From Liolophura sinensis (Eukaryota > Mollusca > Polyplacophora > Chitonida > Chitonidae): a stretch of DNA of 64,000 nucleotides. The stretch is from assembly GCF_032854445.1 (NCBI RefSeq), contig NW_027018166.1, positions 1 through 64,000 on the forward strand, given 5' to 3'. Position numbers and translations under genes: made by a program. The notes under the pieces are model-generated. The model had not been told where the DNA came from and made no database searches. It worked only from the letters and a program-made list of their open reading frames with translations. Of the stretch, positions 61,201-64,000 are shown in pieces (position 1 is the first letter of the stretch; each line of letters starts with the position of its first letter).

Positions 61201-63757
61201 GATGCGCAATTGGGCCAGGCATCTCCAGCTGTTGAAAAATTGCAAATTTCCTTGGTTTCCATGGAGTAAGAGCCGTTGCTGGGCACGTGATCTTGACATC
61301 AATGATTATTCATTTGTGGCTACAGCCAAAAGTATTGGTCGGAGAGCAACGCGGTTTGCACCATTCGATTTCTCGTCAAAAAATACGTCGGATTAGCCTC
61401 TTACCAGCAGCATTGGAACAGTTTTTCCACTTTTGGATTTTTGCCTGGTCTTTTTGCGAATTGAAATGGGCTACATTAACTATGTACAATCGCGACTGGT
61501 CATTACTATATTCAACTTTTCATTATAAGTTATGTGCCCTTCGGTAGCCCAGACGACGTCAAATCTTTGGGCCAAGCCCATTTAACTCACCCAGCAAATG
61601 TCTTACTTCTAAGTCGAAGACAAACTCAAAGTCTTTATCTACATGTAGAAAAACCACACCATTTGTATATAAAAAAAAACACAAGGTACTTGATACAGTC
61701 CGCTGTAAAAAGTACAATTGAACACTGACCCACATCAATAAGGTGCCAAAAGATGCGTAATTGGGCCAGGCATCTCCAGCTGTTGAAAAATTGCAAATTT
61801 CCTTGGTTTCCATGGAGTAAGAGCCGTTGCTGGGCACGTGATCTTGACATCAATGATTATTCATTTGTGGCTACAGCCAAAAGTATTGGTCGGAGAGCAA
61901 CGCGGTTTGCACCATTCGATTTCTCGTCAAAAAAATACGTCGGATTAGCCTCTTACCAACAGCATTGGAACAGTTTTTCTACTTTTGGATTTTTGCCTGT
62001 GCTTTTAGCGAATTGAAATCGGCTACATTAACTATGTACAATCGCGACTGGTCATTACTATATTCAACTGTTCATTATAAGTTATGTGCCCTTCGGTAGC
62101 ACAGACGACGTCAAATCTTTGGGCCAAGCCCATTTAACTCCCCCAGCAAATGTCTTACTTCTAAGTCGAAGACAATCTCAATGTCTTTATCTACATGTAG
62201 AAAAACCACACCATTTGTATATAAAAAAAACACAAGGTACTTGATACAGTCCGCTGTAAAAAGTACAATTGAACACTGACCCACATCAATAAGGTGCCAA
62301 AAGATGCGCAATTGGGCCAGGCATCTCCAGCTGTTGAAAAATTGCAAATTTCCTTGGTTTCCATGGAGTAAGAGCCGTTGCTGGGCACGTGATCTTGACA
62401 TCAATGATTATTCATTTGTGGCTACAGCCAAAAGTATTGGTCGGAGAGCAGCGCGGTTTGCACCATTCGATTTCTCGTCAAAAAATACGTCGGATTAGCC
62501 TCTTACCAGCAGCATTGGAACAGTTTTTCCACTTTTGGATTTTTGCCTGGTCTTTTTGCTAATTGAAATCGGCTACATTAACTATGTACAATCGCGACTG
62601 GTCATTACTATATTCAACTTTTCATTATAAGTTATGTGCCCTTCGGTAGCCCAGACGACGTCAAATCTTTGGGCCAAGCCCATTTAACTCCCCCAGCAAA
62701 TGTCTTACTTCTAAGTCGAAGACAAACTCAATGTCTTTATCTACATGTAGAAAAACCACACCATTTGTATATAAAAAAAACACAAGGTACTTGATACAGT
62801 GCGCTGTAAAAAGTACAATTGAACACTGACCCACATCAATAAGGTGCCAAAAGATGCGCAATTGGGCCAGGCATCTCCAGCTGTTGAAAAATTGCAAATT
62901 TCCTTGGTTTCCATGGAGTAAGAGCCGTTGCTGGGCACGTGATCTTGACATCAATGATTATTCATTTGTGGCTACAGCCAAAAGTATTGGTCGGAGAGCA
63001 ACGCGGTTTGCACCATTCGATTTCTCGTCAAAAAATACGTCGGATTAGCCTCTTACCAGCAGCATTAGAACAGTTTTTCCACTTTTGGATTTTTGCCTGG
63101 TCTTTTTGCTAATTGAAATCGGCTACATTAACTATGTACAATCGCGACTGGTCATTACTATATTCAACTTTTCATTATAAGTTATGTGCCCTTCGGTAGC
63201 CCAGACGACGTCAAATCTTTGGGCCAAGCCCATTTAACTCACCCAGCAAATGTCTTACTTCTAAGTCGAAGACAAACTCAATGTCTTTATCTACATGTAG
63301 AAAAACCACACCATTTGTATATAAAAAAAACACAAGGTACTTGATACAGTCCGCTGTAAAAAGTACAATTGAACACTGACCCACATCAATAAAGTGCCAA
63401 AAGATGCGTAATTGGGCCAGGCATCGCCAGCTGTTGAAAAATTGCAAATTTCCTTGGTTTCCATGGAGTAAGAGCCGTTGCTGGGCACGTGATCTTGACA
63501 TCAATGATTATTTATTTGTGGCTACAGCCAAAAGTATTGGTCGGAGAGCAACGCGGTTTGCACCATTCGATTTCTCGTCAAAAAATACGTCGGATTAGCC
63601 TCTTACCAACAGCATTGGAACAGTTTTTCCACTTTTGGATTTTTGCCTGTGCTTTTTGCGAATTGAAATCGGCTACATTAACTATGTACAATCGCGACTG
63701 GGTCATTACTATATTCAACTTTTCATTATAAGTTATGTGCCCTTCGGTAGCCCAGAC

Positions 63758-64000
63758 GACGTCAAATCTTTGGGCCAAGCCCATTTAACTCAACCAGGAG
63801 TTGTCTTACTTCTAAGTCGAAGACAAACTCAATGTCTTTATCTACATGTAGAAAAACCACACCATTTGTAAATAAAAAAACACAAGGTACTTGATACAGT
63901 CCGCTGTAAAAAGTACAATTGAACACTGACCCACATCAATAAGGTGCCAAAAGATGCGCAATTGGGCCAGGCATCTCCAGCTGTTGAAAAATTGCAAATT
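63758..64000 (+). repeat. Right-edge partial monomer (copy 117)
   Basis: First 243 bp of a copy, cut by the window end. It has CTCAACCAGGAGTT and GTAAATAAAAAAA, the same combination as copy 112 (61006). The copies before each (111 and 116) both have GCGTAAT, CCAACAGC and CCTGTGCTTTT, so a five-copy repeat of about 2.75 kb is in progress when the window ends. The array therefore continues beyond 64000. Confidence 0.9.

Larger units (their letters stand above)
1..64000 (+). repeat. Tandem satellite array, ~550-bp monomer, about 116.4 copies
   Basis: The same ~550-bp sequence repeats head-to-tail from the first to the last base, with no inversion, spacer or foreign insertion. The marker ATGCG(C/T)AATTGGGCC falls at 172, 722, 1271, 1822, 2373, 2922 and so on to 63954 (one copy reads GCATATGGGCC). 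That is 116 intervals averaging 549.84 bp. Most intervals are exactly 550. The 549-bp ones mostly reflect seven instead of eight A after GTATAT; a few of 548-552 come from other single-base indels. G+C is about 40%. I recognise no known satellite, transposon, rDNA, snRNA or spliced-leader repeat in it. Uninterrupted length and high identity fit eukaryotic heterochromatic satellite kept uniform by unequal exchange or conversion. Location on the chromosome and function cannot be read from the sequence. Strand is arbitrary. Confidence 0.98.
52207..64000 (+). repeat. Distinct satellite subfamily, copies 96-117
   Basis: From here to the window end a new set of variants appears that is absent from the first 52 kb: TTTTTGCTAATTG (from 53203), CTCCCCCAGC or CTACCCCAGC, CAACTGTTCAT, CCTGTGCTTTT, CTCAACCAGG, and GTAAATAAA in place of GTATATAAA. 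Markers common upstream (GCCAGAC, CACTTGTGG, TATAAATT, CTGGACTTT, GGTGTTTTT, CTAGCAGC) no longer occur. Starts are 52207, 52756, 53306, 53856, 54406, 54955, 55505, 56055, 56605, 57155, 57705, 58255, 58806, 59356, 59906, 60456, 61006, 61555, 62107, 62657, 63207 and 63758. Copies here also carry more private single-base variants. The monomer length and core motifs are unchanged. Confidence 0.88.

Noticed and set aside
54-63871. Recurrent 61-97-codon reading frames on both strands in every copy
   Set aside because: They overlap one another on both strands, shift frame between copies, are broken by A-run length changes and by GCTAATT, match no family I recognise, and vary mostly at amino-acid-changing positions.
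1-64000. 5S rDNA, histone or other gene-bearing tandem cluster
   Set aside because: No 5S, rRNA or histone sequence can be found in either strand of the monomer.
1-64000. CRISPR array
   Set aside because: The repeats are 550 bp and directly contiguous, with no short repeats or unique spacers.
1-64000. Telomeric or subtelomeric position
   Set aside because: No telomere-type short repeat is present anywhere in the window; position cannot be decided.

Overview
The whole 64 kb window is one uninterrupted tandem array of a roughly 550-bp satellite monomer. All copies are head-to-tail in the same orientation, and no unique flank is present at either end. I place copy starts at the conserved GACGTC motif. 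On that phasing the window holds one copy cut at the left edge, 115 complete copies (525 to 63757) and one copy cut at the right edge (63758 to 64000). The mean period is 549.85 bp. One monomer counted by hand (4381-4930) has about 40% G+C. By eye, copies differ from each other at only a few to about fifteen positions.

No protein-coding gene, rRNA, tRNA, CRISPR array or transposon insertion can be supported. The short reading frames that recur in every copy are overlapping by-products of a repeated sequence. They change frame from copy to copy because 550 is not a multiple of 3. Their recurrent variants are mostly amino-acid-changing, and one frame is closed by a TAA in much of the last 11 kb. 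A chromosomal array this long and this uniform points to eukaryotic heterochromatin (centromeric, pericentromeric or subtelomeric). I do not recognise the family and cannot name the organism. CpG is close to the level expected from composition, which argues against a genome with strong methylation-driven CpG loss.

The information lies in the variants. Each copy carries a combination of about a dozen recurrent diagnostic variants, and these show layered higher-order structure: an 8-copy order (4925-9321) with shortened, expanded and rearranged derivatives; a 3-copy duplication (13721-17020); two dimer duplications (16471-18670 and 21969-24166); a block repeated at a five-copy offset (34616-36815 and 37366-39563); and three consecutive 4-copy blocks of exactly 2199 bp (40664-47260). 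Near 52.2-53.2 kb the array switches to a distinct subfamily that runs to the window end with its own 7-copy repeat. Some variant combinations recur 22 to 34 kb apart.

Two cautions apply. The stretch 31430-33190 has a burst of single-base indels that looks like poor consensus quality or an assembly join. The copy count of any such assembled array is uncertain. Candidate functional motifs in the monomer are a perfect 12-bp palindrome, a TATA-like A-tract, a CACGTG/CDEI-like site, a CRE-like site and spaced T-tracts. They are real sequence features, but their function is only inferred.
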